Positions 1-6,868 of a stretch of 16,646 nt of DNA are shown here, one piece after another. The stretch spans positions 1 through 16,646 of the forward strand of contig CAYTIE010000023.1 in NCBI GenBank assembly GCA_964437815.1. The letters run 5' to 3'. The notes under the pieces are model-generated. The model worked only from the letters and a program-made list of their open reading frames with translations. It searched no databases and was not told the origin of the DNA. Each line of letters opens with the position of its first letter. Position 1 is the stretch's first letter. The position numbers and the translations under genes were made by a program. This stretch comes from Marisimplicoccus sp964437815. GTDB lineage: Bacteria; Bacteroidota; Bacteroidia; Flavobacteriales; Flavobacteriaceae.

Positions 1-90
1 AAATTTAGACTTAGCAAGTATCAAGTGACTTTATTAGCATGGTTAGAAGGTTTTGCTGTTGGTTATATCCTTTGCAGATTTGTTTTTTAA
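1..90 (+). CDS. C-terminal end of an unidentified, probably membrane protein (partial)
   Basis: An open frame enters from the left edge and ends at TAA 88-90, encoding the last 29 residues of a protein. The tail is hydrophobic and aromatic (LLAWLEGFAVGYILCRFVF), like a final transmembrane helix ending almost at the C terminus. The next gene starts six bases after the stop on the same strand, so the two are probably cotranscribed. The fragment is too short to assign a family. It could belong to a membrane protein working with the DUF4396 protein downstream, but that is only a guess from adjacency. Confidence 0.55.
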   Translation, partial: KFRLSKYQVTLLAWLEGFAVGYILCRFVF

Positions 91-96
91 ATAAAA

Positions 97-540
97 ATGT
101 TGACTAATTCAATTTCTTGGAAATGTAAACACACTTGGAAACAAGCTAGAATAAATACTGCTTGGTGTCTTTTAGGTTGTTCAATAGGTGACTTTGGCAC
201 GATCTATTTCTTTCAAGTAACAGAATATCTCAATCCAATTGATCACAAATGGATTATCCTCTCTTTAGCAATCATTAATGGCCTGATAACCTCTATAATG
301 CTGGAAACATTCATACTCTCTAGACAAATGATCCTTAGGGAGGCATTTAAAGTTGCAATTGGTATGTCCCTTATCTCTATGATTTCAATGGAAGCAGCCA
401 TGAATATCGTGGACGTTATTATGACAGGAGGCGCTATGTTGACGCCTCAGGTTATATTACCTATGTTAATTGCAGGCTTTATTACGCCTCTACCCTATAA
501 TTATTGGAGACTTAAAAAATATAATATAAGCTGTCATTAA
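97..540 (+). CDS. DUF4396 domain-containing integral membrane protein
   Basis: This 147-residue protein appears to span the membrane three or four times, with hydrophobic segments near residues 21-41, 52-74, 86-106 and 115-134. It has the marks of the DUF4396 family as I know it: an early CLLGCSIGDF motif (24-33), a central LETFILSRQM block (69-78), a MEAAMNIVD segment (98-106), and the C-terminal PLPYNYWRLKKY...CH ending (131-147). The length fits the family. The biochemical role is unknown; the conserved cysteines and terminal Cys-His would suit metal handling, but this is inference. The ATG at 97 lies six bases after the upstream stop and keeps the charged N terminus before the first helix. 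The 3' end overlaps the start of the 19-base element preceding the next gene. Confidence 0.85.
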   Translation: MLTNSISWKCKHTWKQARINTAWCLLGCSIGDFGTIYFFQVTEYLNPIDHKWIILSLAIINGLITSIMLETFILSRQMILREAFKVAIGMSLISMISMEAAMNIVDVIMTGGAMLTPQVILPMLIAGFITPLPYNYWRLKKYNISCH

Positions 541-556
541 AAAAACGATATTTGTA
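538..556 (+). promoter_or_regulatory. Start-proximal 19-base element, copy 1 (putative promoter -7 region)
   Basis: The sequence taaaaaaacgatatttgta lies two bases before the ATG at 559 and recurs exactly at 3798-3816, again two bases before an ATG. Its ATATTTG core resembles the flavobacterial -7 consensus TAnnTTTG except for the first T. If it is a -7 element, transcription would begin at or next to the start codon, giving a leaderless message. No convincing upstream TTG (-33) is visible. It could instead be an A-rich translation-initiation leader, since Bacteroidota rely little on Shine-Dalgarno pairing. Confidence 0.45.
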
Positions 557-558
557 GC

Positions 559-1011
559 ATGAAAGAAAAAATAATTGAAGCACAGAAAAAATGGGCTGAT
601 GGGATAATTAAAATGGGAGAATTATCTTCTAATAGAAGTTATCTAAAAGGTTTTACAATTAGTTTTCTTGATGAAATGTATGATTTTGAAAATAATCAAT
701 TACTATTTAAACCAACAAAAGCTTCAAATATTCAGTTTAGAAATAATAAAGAAATGGCTATTTCATATTTTATCGGTGGAGAAAATAGAGAATGTAATGA
801 AGATGATGGTTTTGCTCTAGCAAAATGGAATAAAATTACTTTTGACAACAGTCAAATTAGGATAATTGATGATCTAGGTTTTGCTATGGGTAATTATTCC
901 TTTGAAAATGAGTCAACAAGAATTAAAGTTGAATATAGTTTTGGATATAAAGAAGTAAATAGTTCTATCAAAATTTTCCTTCACCACTCATCTATCCCAT
1001 ATAAAAAATGA
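559..1011 (+). CDS. NTF2/SnoaL-like protein
   Basis: This 150-residue protein has no signal peptide and is probably cytosolic. It matches the NTF2-like alpha+beta barrel family related to the CaMKII association domain. An N-terminal helix (EAQKKWADGI, 7-16) leads into YDFENNQLLFKPTKA (41-55), then FRNNKEMAISYFIGG (60-74), FALAKWNKITF (85-95), FAMGNYSF (108-115), VEYSFGY (124-130) and the terminal LHHSSIPY (141-148), which resembles the conserved end of bacterial homologues. Some homologues are labelled phosphoribosyl-AMP cyclohydrolase in databases; none of the zinc-binding cysteine motifs of HisI is present, so that label is not supported. Members of this fold may bind small ligands, oligomerise or act as isomerases; the ligand here is unknown. 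Its TGA overlaps the ATG of the aldo/keto reductase, implying translational coupling. Confidence 0.78.
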   Translation: MKEKIIEAQKKWADGIIKMGELSSNRSYLKGFTISFLDEMYDFENNQLLFKPTKASNIQFRNNKEMAISYFIGGENRECNEDDGFALAKWNKITFDNSQIRIIDDLGFAMGNYSFENESTRIKVEYSFGYKEVNSSIKIFLHHSSIPYKK

Positions 1012-1871
1012 ATTATTCTAAAATCATCTCAGGCACAATGAATTGGGGTGTTTGGGGAAATAACTTATCAAATAAAAAGACAGCAAATCTAATTACAAAT
1101 TCATTAGAACTTGGAATTAATACATTTGATAATGCTGATATATATGGTGGGTATACAACTGAAGAATTATTTGGAAATGGCCTAATAGAATCTGGAATTG
1201 ATAGGGAAAAAATTAAAATTATATCAAAGTTTGGAATAATGTATCCATCAGACAAACTTCCTATTAAGATTAAGCATTACGATTACTCAAAAGATCATAT
1301 TATTAAGTCTATTGAAAATTCATTAAAAAATCTTAAAACTGATTATTTAGATTGTGTTTTAATGCATAGACCTAGTCCACTTATGAATATTAATGAAATA
1401 TCTGATACTATTAATAAAATGCTAGAATCTGGAAAAATCAAATCTTTTGGTGTTTCAAATTTTAACGCAGAGCAGATTCAAATGTTTGAGAATAAAATTA
1501 AAATTGATTGCAATCAGATTCAATGTTCATTAACTCATTTAGAAACTATTTATGATGGAACATTAGAATACATGCAATCAAAAGAGATTAAGCCTATGGC
1601 TTGGAGGCCTCTTGGCGAATTCTATAAAGCAAATAATAATAAGATTGATAGAATAAGAAAAAAGGTAAAAAAGTTTACAAAAAAATATAATTGTTCTGAA
1701 ACTCAGATTCTATTATCGTGGCTGATTAAACATCCATCGAATATTACACCTGTTGTTGGAACAACTAAAATAGATAGGCTAAAAGAATCTATAGAATCAA
1801 TAGGTATTGATATAGAATTAGTTGATTGGTTTGAAATATTAGAAGCTAGCGTAGGAAAAAGAGTTCCTTAA
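1008..1871 (+). CDS. Aldo/keto reductase (YdhF-type NAD(P)H-dependent oxidoreductase)
   Basis: This 287-residue cytosolic (alpha/beta)8-barrel enzyme should reduce aldehydes or ketones, or run in reverse, with NADPH. The family catalytic tetrad is complete: Asp41 and Tyr46 in FDNADIYGGY, Lys74 in IISKFGI and His120 in CVLMHRPSP. Further family marks are SFGVSNFN (about 145-152), the QIQCSLTHLE strand after it, and the C-terminal cofactor region around ITPVVGTTKIDRLKES. Length and motif layout fit the E. coli YdhF-like branch. The substrate cannot be read from sequence. The ATG overlaps the stop of the preceding NTF2-like gene by four bases (ATGA), so the pair is probably cotranslated. Its stop lies four bases from that of the convergent CotH gene, leaving no room for a separate terminator. 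Confidence 0.92.
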   Translation: MNYSKIISGTMNWGVWGNNLSNKKTANLITNSLELGINTFDNADIYGGYTTEELFGNGLIESGIDREKIKIISKFGIMYPSDKLPIKIKHYDYSKDHIIKSIENSLKNLKTDYLDCVLMHRPSPLMNINEISDTINKMLESGKIKSFGVSNFNAEQIQMFENKIKIDCNQIQCSLTHLETIYDGTLEYMQSKEIKPMAWRPLGEFYKANNNKIDRIRKKVKKFTKKYNCSETQILLSWLIKHPSNITPVVGTTKIDRLKESIESIGIDIELVDWFEILEASVGKRVP

Positions 1872-1875
1872 AGAA

Positions 1876-3282
1876 TTAAAGATTTAATATTGCATTATCT
1901 AACCATTGAAGTCTAGAATTAATCCAATCCTTCATAAAATCAATTTCTTCTTCATGAGTAGATGCTATGAATTTGTTTGGCCATATATATCTACCTAAAA
2001 TGTCCCATCTAGAAAAATTCTGATAAATAGCTCCTCTGTCATTTAAATACATTGAATACCCATCTACCTTATCTATTACAGATTGGTTTGATAACAAATT
2101 TGACCTAAGGTCATTCCACCTGATTTTAAGCTCTTCTTTAAATTTTGGTGATTCCATTAATCTATTCCACCAAAAAGGAACCTGCCAAATATCTCCAGGA
2201 CATATATCATTGAATTTAAAACCCCATCCACTTGTAGTCCATCCATTACAATAGTCTGCATTACCAAAGGCTAAATTAAAATCCCATATTGGTCCCATCT
2301 TTAATTTTCCATTCACATCTTTATTTAAAAATGTACTGAGCCTATAACCATCAATATTTTTTGTGATTTCATTGATAATAAAAAAGTTAATAAATGAATC
2401 TAGATCTATATAAGTTAAGTATCCATTCTCAATGTCATCAAAATAATCAGACAATAGATTTGACTCAAAGTTATTTATATATGTTTGTATATATTCTTTT
2501 TGTTCAGTTGAAATATCATCTGGTTTTGGATAATCATATACAAAGTATATTTCAGATTCATTAGATAGATTTCCTTCAGAATTATAATTTGATCTAAATG
2601 AAAAGGAGTTATCATAACATGTACCACAAAGTCCCCCATCACCTGTTGGTTTATCTATTTTAATTATATAACCTCCACTTGCTGATGAGCCTGAATGTTT
2701 TTTTATATCTACCCTATTTTTATCTCGTTTAATTTTTTCCATTAAAATATAAATACCCTTATAATCATTATTTATTGTTAAGTTGTAAAACTTCGTATTA
2801 CTAGCCTTGTATCCTATTAGATTAGAAAGATCAAATGTTAATTTATTTCTAACAAGTGACTTATCAGTATATGGACCGTAAAATATCCAATCTTCTTCTT
2901 CTGGAAAGCCTCCTAGAGAAACATCTACATCATCGTTAAAATCTTCACTTCTAGTCTCAAACCCATAAGACTTTTTATCAAACATTTGCGAAGAACTTCC
3001 TCTAATCTCAATACCAATACTATAATTAGCTTCAGTCAAATCTTCTTCTACAAGGGTTAGTGTCGCATTAATTTTAGGCTCATCAACAATTTCTTCACCA
3101 AAAGTTGATATGATTGCATCTGGCAACCTTTGAATGTCTTCAGCTACACTGTTATAGTTAACTGGATCAGTATCATCAAAATCATTAGAATCTGGCCCTT
3201 TACAAGACAAAACAGATGAAATTATTATAAAATGAATAATAGCTCTTCTAGTAATCATAGAGCTGTTAAGAAAAAATTTCAT
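1876..3282 (-). CDS. CotH kinase family lipoprotein
   Basis: Counting from the ATG at 3282, this 468-residue protein has a lipoprotein signal ending SSVLSC (Cys27), so it should be a membrane-anchored exported protein. CotH proteins are atypical kinases; the founding member phosphorylates spore coat proteins, while the role in flavobacteria is unknown. Visible family motifs are RGSSSQ with KKSYGFE (94-108), DWIFYGPYTDKSLVRN (131-146), the YKGIYILMEKI..NRVDIKK strand (174-195), GGYIIKID (203-210), DLDSFINFFIINE..KNIDGY (293-313) and GPIWDFNLAFGN (330-341). These include the Asp/Asn/Trp residues typical of the active site. The frame opens at a TTG (3297), but ATG 3282 is more plausible. A third start at ATG 3258 would give the most compact lipoprotein signal (MITRRAIIHF...) and avoid overlap with the upstream gene. 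It is the last gene of a three-gene minus-strand cluster. Confidence 0.88.
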   Translation of the reverse strand: MKFFLNSSMITRRAIIHFIIISSVLSCKGPDSNDFDDTDPVNYNSVAEDIQRLPDAIISTFGEEIVDEPKINATLTLVEEDLTEANYSIGIEIRGSSSQMFDKKSYGFETRSEDFNDDVDVSLGGFPEEEDWIFYGPYTDKSLVRNKLTFDLSNLIGYKASNTKFYNLTINNDYKGIYILMEKIKRDKNRVDIKKHSGSSASGGYIIKIDKPTGDGGLCGTCYDNSFSFRSNYNSEGNLSNESEIYFVYDYPKPDDISTEQKEYIQTYINNFESNLLSDYFDDIENGYLTYIDLDSFINFFIINEITKNIDGYRLSTFLNKDVNGKLKMGPIWDFNLAFGNADYCNGWTTSGWGFKFNDICPGDIWQVPFWWNRLMESPKFKEELKIRWNDLRSNLLSNQSVIDKVDGYSMYLNDRGAIYQNFSRWDILGRYIWPNKFIASTHEEEIDFMKDWINSRLQWLDNAILNL

Positions 3283-3562
3283 TATATATATTGTCAATAA
3301 ATTTGGCTAAAGAAAAGTCTTTATTAGTAATGGAATTTGAGCTATGTGTAAATAATTCAATTTCTACTATGTTATATTCATTAATTAGTTTTGGATGGTG
3401 ATCTACCTTTTCAGATTGATCCGCAATTATATTCATAAAACTAAATGCACTCATAAATGTTTTAAAAGAAAATTTTTTGTATAAAAGATTTTTTTTTATA
3501 ATCCAACCATCTAAAGACGCTAAATTTTCTTTGATCTTATTTTCATCAAGCATATCAGACAT
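3266..3562 (-). CDS. 4a-hydroxytetrahydrobiopterin dehydratase (pterin-4a-carbinolamine dehydratase, phhB-type)
   Basis: This 98-residue cytosolic enzyme dehydrates 4a-hydroxytetrahydropterin to the quinonoid dihydropterin, recycling the cofactor of aromatic amino acid hydroxylases; related proteins act in other pterin-dependent processes. The diagnostic block is EKVDHHPKLINEYN (51-64) with His55, His56 and Pro57, followed by VEIELFTHSSNSITNKDFSLA (67-87), where His73 and Asp82 match the conserved TH...T..D ending. Length is normal for the family. Met1 and Met4 are both possible starts. It follows the small membrane protein gene by seven bases and overlaps or abuts the CotH gene. No phenylalanine hydroxylase lies in this window, so its pterin partner must be encoded elsewhere. 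Confidence 0.93.
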   Translation of the reverse strand: MSDMLDENKIKENLASLDGWIIKKNLLYKKFSFKTFMSAFSFMNIIADQSEKVDHHPKLINEYNIVEIELFTHSSNSITNKDFSLAKFIDNIYNEIFS

Positions 3563-3569
3563 TAAAATC

Positions 3570-3758
3570 TTATTTAAAATATCTCCAAATATAATATATT
3601 GGAATTAATATTACAGCTATAAGTAATGAGTAGAATAGAATATAAGCTATTAATATAAGAATCAAACAAATAAAAATCACTCTTACTATAACTGATAAAA
3701 GAGGATGAGACATTATATCAAAATATAGCTTCTTTAAAAATTCTTTTAGTCGCTCCAT
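3570..3758 (-). CDS. Small hydrophobic membrane protein, unknown function
   Basis: This 62-residue frame has a charged amphipathic N terminus (MERLKEFLKKLYFD), then an almost unbroken hydrophobic stretch from about residue 18 to 58 that could form two helices with a tight turn, and a basic end (WRYFK). I do not recognise a family. It is accepted as a gene because it starts with ATG, lies only seven bases upstream of the pterin dehydratase in the same direction, and fills the interval up to a divergent promoter region. Its association with the pterin dehydratase or with CotH may only reflect shared transcription. Confidence 0.6.
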   Translation of the reverse strand: MERLKEFLKKLYFDIMSHPLLSVIVRVIFICLILILIAYILFYSLLIAVILIPIYYIWRYFK

Positions 3759-3818
3759 TGTAGATAAAGTATAGCATTAAATTATTAATTTTTATTATAA
3801 AAAAACGATATTTGTAAG
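3759..3818. promoter_or_regulatory. Divergent promoter region between the CotH cluster and the DUF411 gene
   Basis: These 60 AT-rich bases separate two divergent transcription units and must hold the start signals of both unless one is silent. The right end carries the second 19-base element. On the minus strand, TATACTTTAT lies about a dozen bases before the ATG at 3758 and is a weak partial match to TAnnTTTG. No hairpin or operator-like palindrome was seen. Confidence 0.5.
3798..3816 (+). promoter_or_regulatory. Start-proximal 19-base element, copy 2 (putative promoter -7 region)
   Basis: This copy is identical over 19 bases to 538-556 and has the same two-base spacing to the ATG, here at 3819. 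Here it sits in a true intergenic divergent region, which favours a promoter role over chance or coding constraint. The flanking base to the left and the two bases before the ATG differ between the copies, so identity stops at the element's edges. Confidence 0.48.
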
Positions 3819-4256
3819 ATGAAAAAAATAATATTAATTATTTCAATAGTTATTTTTTCTTGTAATCAAGATACAAAAGATAAATTAGTTGTTTATCAAT
3901 CTCCTACTTGTGGATGTTGTTCTGGTTGGGTAAGCAACATGGAGCAAAACGGTTTTAATGTAGAGGCAATTAAAACAAATGATATGTACTCAGCAAAAGT
4001 TAAAGCTGGTATTGATTATACTCTTCAATCATGTCATACTGCATTTATAGGTGATTATTTTGTTGAAGGACATGTGCCATCTGATGCAATAACGAAGCTT
4101 TTATTAGAAAATCCTGATATTAAAGGAATAACTGTTCCTGGAATGCCGGCTGGAATTAATGTTCCCGGAATGGAGACAATCAATGAAAGAGCAGAATTTG
4201 ATGTTCTAGCTGTTAATCATGATGGTTCTACATTTATATGGAAAAAATACCAGTAG
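3819..4256 (+). CDS. DUF411 metal-binding (copper-type) lipoprotein
   Basis: This 145-residue exported lipoprotein has a short signal with lipobox VIFSC (Cys15). The mature part is a DUF411 domain: YQSPTCGCCSGWVSNM (26-41) carries Cys31, Cys33 and Cys34; QSCHTAFIGDYFVEGHVPSDAI (70-91) carries Cys72-His73 and His85; the C-terminal VPGMPAGINVPGME (106-119) matches the family's GMP..PGME block with one apparent extra residue. DUF411 proteins have a thioredoxin-like appearance and are commonly linked to copper or other thiophilic metals; binding here is inferred from the Cys/His residues. The 19-base element precedes the ATG by two bases. A small lipoprotein gene begins 19 bases after the stop and is probably cotranscribed. 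Confidence 0.92.
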   Translation: MKKIILIISIVIFSCNQDTKDKLVVYQSPTCGCCSGWVSNMEQNGFNVEAIKTNDMYSAKVKAGIDYTLQSCHTAFIGDYFVEGHVPSDAITKLLLENPDIKGITVPGMPAGINVPGMETINERAEFDVLAVNHDGSTFIWKKYQ

Positions 4257-4275
4257 TTTTAATATTCGTAAGTAT

Positions 4276-4530
4276 ATGAAAGTAAGATTTATCTCCTTTC
4301 TATTCATAGTTATTTTTTTTTCATGCAATAAAGAAGACTGTTACACAATTGTTGAAAAAAGAATAATTGATGGCAAATACTATTTTTACTTTGATGCACA
4401 AGAAAACTATGATCTCCCACAAAGTAATCTACCAAACCAAGGTGGTGGGTATCCAGATAAGTTTGCTTCAGGTCAAGTAGATAAAGAGACTTATGATTCA
4501 ACAAATGTTGGAGATAAATACTGTAACTAA
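4276..4530 (+). CDS. Small cysteine-containing lipoprotein, unknown function
   Basis: This 84-residue protein has a clear lipoprotein signal (MKVRFISFLFIVIFFSC, lipobox Cys17). The mature protein begins CNKEDCYTIVEKRI and ends NVGDKYCN, so Cys22 and Cys83 could form a disulfide across the short domain. The middle is rich in Tyr, Pro, Gly and Asn. An earlier in-frame ATG at 4219 lies inside the DUF411 gene and would put 19 polar residues before the signal, so ATG 4276 is preferred. I do not recognise a named family. The position just after the DUF411 gene suggests cotranscription and an envelope location. Confidence 0.75.
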   Translation: MKVRFISFLFIVIFFSCNKEDCYTIVEKRIIDGKYYFYFDAQENYDLPQSNLPNQGGGYPDKFASGQVDKETYDSTNVGDKYCN

Positions 4531-4770
4531 AGAAACCTGCCTAAAAAACCAAAAGGCAGGTATCTTAAATGTAAATCAGAAACCACTGATTAAGTAGGTT
4601 AAATAAACTGTATAAAATATTAATTATGGTATTTTAATCAAAAATATAAAGTCAAAAACATAATTAGAAAAAAGAAATGTTTATTTTTTAACTTTTATTA
4701 ATAATTAAAAATATGTGTGTTTTTTTTAACACTTTGATTTATTAATATTGTATTAATTATCAATTTAAAA
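4531..4770. other. 240-base AT-rich intergenic region
   Basis: This gap separates two plus-strand genes. It holds a GC-containing hairpin at 4535-4561 and a smaller one at 4574-4591 (AATCAG/CTGATT). Further right is an A/T-only inverted repeat (TAAAATA at 4613-4619 with TATTTTA at 4630-4636). The right third is almost pure A/T and presumably contains the promoter for the thioredoxin-domain gene: TAATATTG at 4743-4750 is a one-mismatch fit to TAnnTTTG, 20 bases before the ATG. No open frame with coding character was found. Confidence 0.55.
4535..4561 (+). terminator. Hairpin after the small lipoprotein gene, possible weak terminator
   Basis: ACCTGCC at 4535-4541 pairs with GGCAGGT at 4555-4561, extendable by one T-A pair, around a 12-13 base loop. 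It starts four bases after the lipoprotein stop. The downstream bases (atcttaaat) lack a proper T-run, so it may be a weak terminator or an mRNA 3'-end stabiliser rather than a classical intrinsic terminator. Confidence 0.5.
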
Positions 4771-6867
4771 ATGCTGAGTAATAATTACATAATAAGTTCA
4801 ATTATATTTTCATTATTAATAATATCATGTAAAAATGAAATAACAATTAACTCGATGGAATCAAATCAATTAAAAAATGAAACCAGTCTTTATCTAAAAC
4901 AACATGCTGAAAATCCAGTGAATTGGCAGAGATGGTCAAATTCAATTTTTGACTTTTCTGGAGAATTAAACAAATTAGTAATTGTTAGTATAGGATACTC
5001 TAGTTGTCATTGGTGTCATGTAATGGAAGATGAAACTTTTGCGGATGAAACGATTGCTGAATTAATGAATGATAATTTCATAAACATAAAAGTTGATCGA
5101 GAAGAAAATCCTGATGTGGATCAAGCATATATGACGGCATCTCAACTCATGACTGGTATGGGAGGGTGGCCTTTAAATGTTATTACTCTTCCAGACGGAA
5201 GTCCAATATACGCTGGAACATATCATACAAAAGAACAGTGGTTTGATATATTAAATAGAATTATTCGACTTAAGGAAAATAATTATGATGGACTTAAAGA
5301 AATAGCTAATAATGTCAAAAATGGAGTAATTGATATAAATACGATTACAAAGAAAAATGAAGTATCTGAATTTGATAAAGACTTTTTAGCTAGAAATACA
5401 AAAATTTGGTCAGATAAATGGGATAAAGACAATGGAGGAGATATAGCTCAGCAAAAATTTATTTCACCATCAAAATACCAATACTTAATTAATTATGGCT
5501 CTATTTACAAAGATCAAAAAACACTAGATTATGTCAAAAGCACATTAGATGTAATATCTAATAGTGGGATTATAGATATCATTGAAGGTGGTTTTTACAG
5601 ATATACTGTAGATCCAGAATGGAAAATTCCACATTTTGAAAAAATGCTATATGATCAAGCTCAAATGATCAGCTTATACTCTAATGCATATAAATTATTT
5701 AAAAAACCAGAATATAAAGATTTAGTTTATCAGACGATTAATTTCCTTAATAGTGAGATGAATTCTCCAAATGGCCTATATTATGCTGCTATGGATGCTG
5801 ATACAGATGGTGAAGAAGGAAAGTATTATTCTTTTAATTTAAATGAAATTGAATCTATCTCTGGTGAACAAATTGACTTATTTAATTCATTCTTTAACAT
5901 TAATCTAGATAATCCATGGGATAATAACAAGTTTCTTTTATTACCAACAAGAGATTTAGAATCGTGGCTTACTGCAAATTCAATAAATAAAGATGATTTC
6001 TTGAAAATTAAAGAAGGTTGGTTTAGTGAGATAATGAAAATTAAATCAAAAAGAACAAAACCTAGAATAGATGACAAAAGTATTGTTTCATGGAATGCAT
6101 TATCAATAATTGGTTTAATTGATGCTTATGATGCTTTTAAAGATGACCTTCTTTTAAATAAAGCTAAAAATATGTTTAGCACTCTTTTAAAAAAAGGGTA
6201 TAAAAATAAGATGTTAGTTCATACATTTAAGGACAGACAATATCAAGATGGGGTCTTAGAAGATTATGCTTACTTATCTAAAGCAGCAATTAGACTTTTC
6301 CAAACTACTGGCGATGAATATTATTTTAATAAATCAAAAGAGATAATCGATAATAGCATCAAGTATTTTAAAGATGAAGAATCTGATTTGTTACTTTACA
6401 CCACAAACAAAGAATTATTTACTAAGGTAGTTAGCATAGATGATGGAGTTATCCCCTCACCTAACTCAATTATTGCTGAGCAGTTATTTAATATTGGCCA
6501 TATAATTTTTGATGATTATTATCTTGACCAATCCAATAAAATGCTTTCTTCTGTAAAAGAGATAATCGATGGGAATATTAATTCCTATTCTGTTTGGGCA
6601 AACAATATTTTAAATAGAGTTGAGTTATTTTATGAAATTGCTGTGATTGGATCAGATTCAGATTCAAAAACAAAATTAATTTCAGAAAGGTTACTTCCTA
6701 ATGTAATCTTGGTTCAGTCAAATATTGAAAGTGACATTCCTTTGTTTGTAGACAGATATTTTGATGATGAAACTTATATATATGTATGTCAAAATAAAAC
6801 TTGTCAAAGACCTGAAACAAATATTAAATATGCACTAGATCAAATACCTTATTTAAAAACAAATTAA
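4771..6867 (+). CDS. Thioredoxin domain-containing lipoprotein, YyaL/SPATA20 family (DUF255)
   Basis: This 698-residue protein belongs to the YyaL/SPATA20 family. The family core starts at NQLKNETSLYLKQHAENPVNW (32-52), followed by GYSSCHWCHVMEDETF (75-90) with Cys79 and Cys82 as the CxxC pair, then VDREENPDVDQAYM (108-121) and GMGGWPLNV (129-137). The C-terminal (alpha/alpha)-barrel part shows GGFYRYTVDPEW (273-284), HFEKMLYDQA (288-297), SWNALSIIGLIDAYD (440-454), LEDYAYLSKAAIRL (496-509) and the end block YVCQNKTCQRP (671-681). The molecular role is unsettled; the fold suggests redox plus glycan-enzyme-like domains. Unusually, a lipoprotein signal (LIISC, Cys20) precedes the core, predicting export. 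The next gene starts one base after the stop. Confidence 0.93.
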   Translation: MLSNNYIISSIIFSLLIISCKNEITINSMESNQLKNETSLYLKQHAENPVNWQRWSNSIFDFSGELNKLVIVSIGYSSCHWCHVMEDETFADETIAELMNDNFINIKVDREENPDVDQAYMTASQLMTGMGGWPLNVITLPDGSPIYAGTYHTKEQWFDILNRIIRLKENNYDGLKEIANNVKNGVIDINTITKKNEVSEFDKDFLARNTKIWSDKWDKDNGGDIAQQKFISPSKYQYLINYGSIYKDQKTLDYVKSTLDVISNSGIIDIIEGGFYRYTVDPEWKIPHFEKMLYDQAQMISLYSNAYKLFKKPEYKDLVYQTINFLNSEMNSPNGLYYAAMDADTDGEEGKYYSFNLNEIESISGEQIDLFNSFFNINLDNPWDNNKFLLLPTRDLESWLTANSINKDDFLKIKEGWFSEIMKIKSKRTKPRIDDKSIVSWNALSIIGLIDAYDAFKDDLLLNKAKNMFSTLLKKGYKNKMLVHTFKDRQYQDGVLEDYAYLSKAAIRLFQTTGDEYYFNKSKEIIDNSIKYFKDEESDLLLYTTNKELFTKVVSIDDGVIPSPNSIIAEQLFNIGHIIFDDYYLDQSNKMLSSVKEIIDGNINSYSVWANNILNRVELFYEIAVIGSDSDSKTKLISERLLPNVILVQSNIESDIPLFVDRYFDDETYIYVCQNKTCQRPETNIKYALDQIPYLKTN

Positions 6868-6868
6868 T

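Noticed and set aside
559..1011. Annotation of the NTF2-like protein as phosphoribosyl-AMP cyclohydrolase
   Set aside because: Similar proteins sometimes carry that name, but the metal-binding cysteine motifs of HisI are absent and the motifs fit an NTF2/CaMKII-association-type fold.
3283..3297. TTG at 3297 as the start of the CotH gene
   Set aside because: It is a non-ATG start inside the upstream gene; ATG 3282 or 3258 give a normal lipoprotein signal.
4219..4275. Earlier start of the small lipoprotein within the DUF411 gene
   Set aside because: It would place 19 polar residues before an otherwise perfect lipoprotein signal peptide.
4680..4740. Short GTGTT/AACAC hairpin with a T-run as a terminator
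   Set aside because: The stem is only five base pairs and the T-run is in the loop, so it does not fit an intrinsic terminator.
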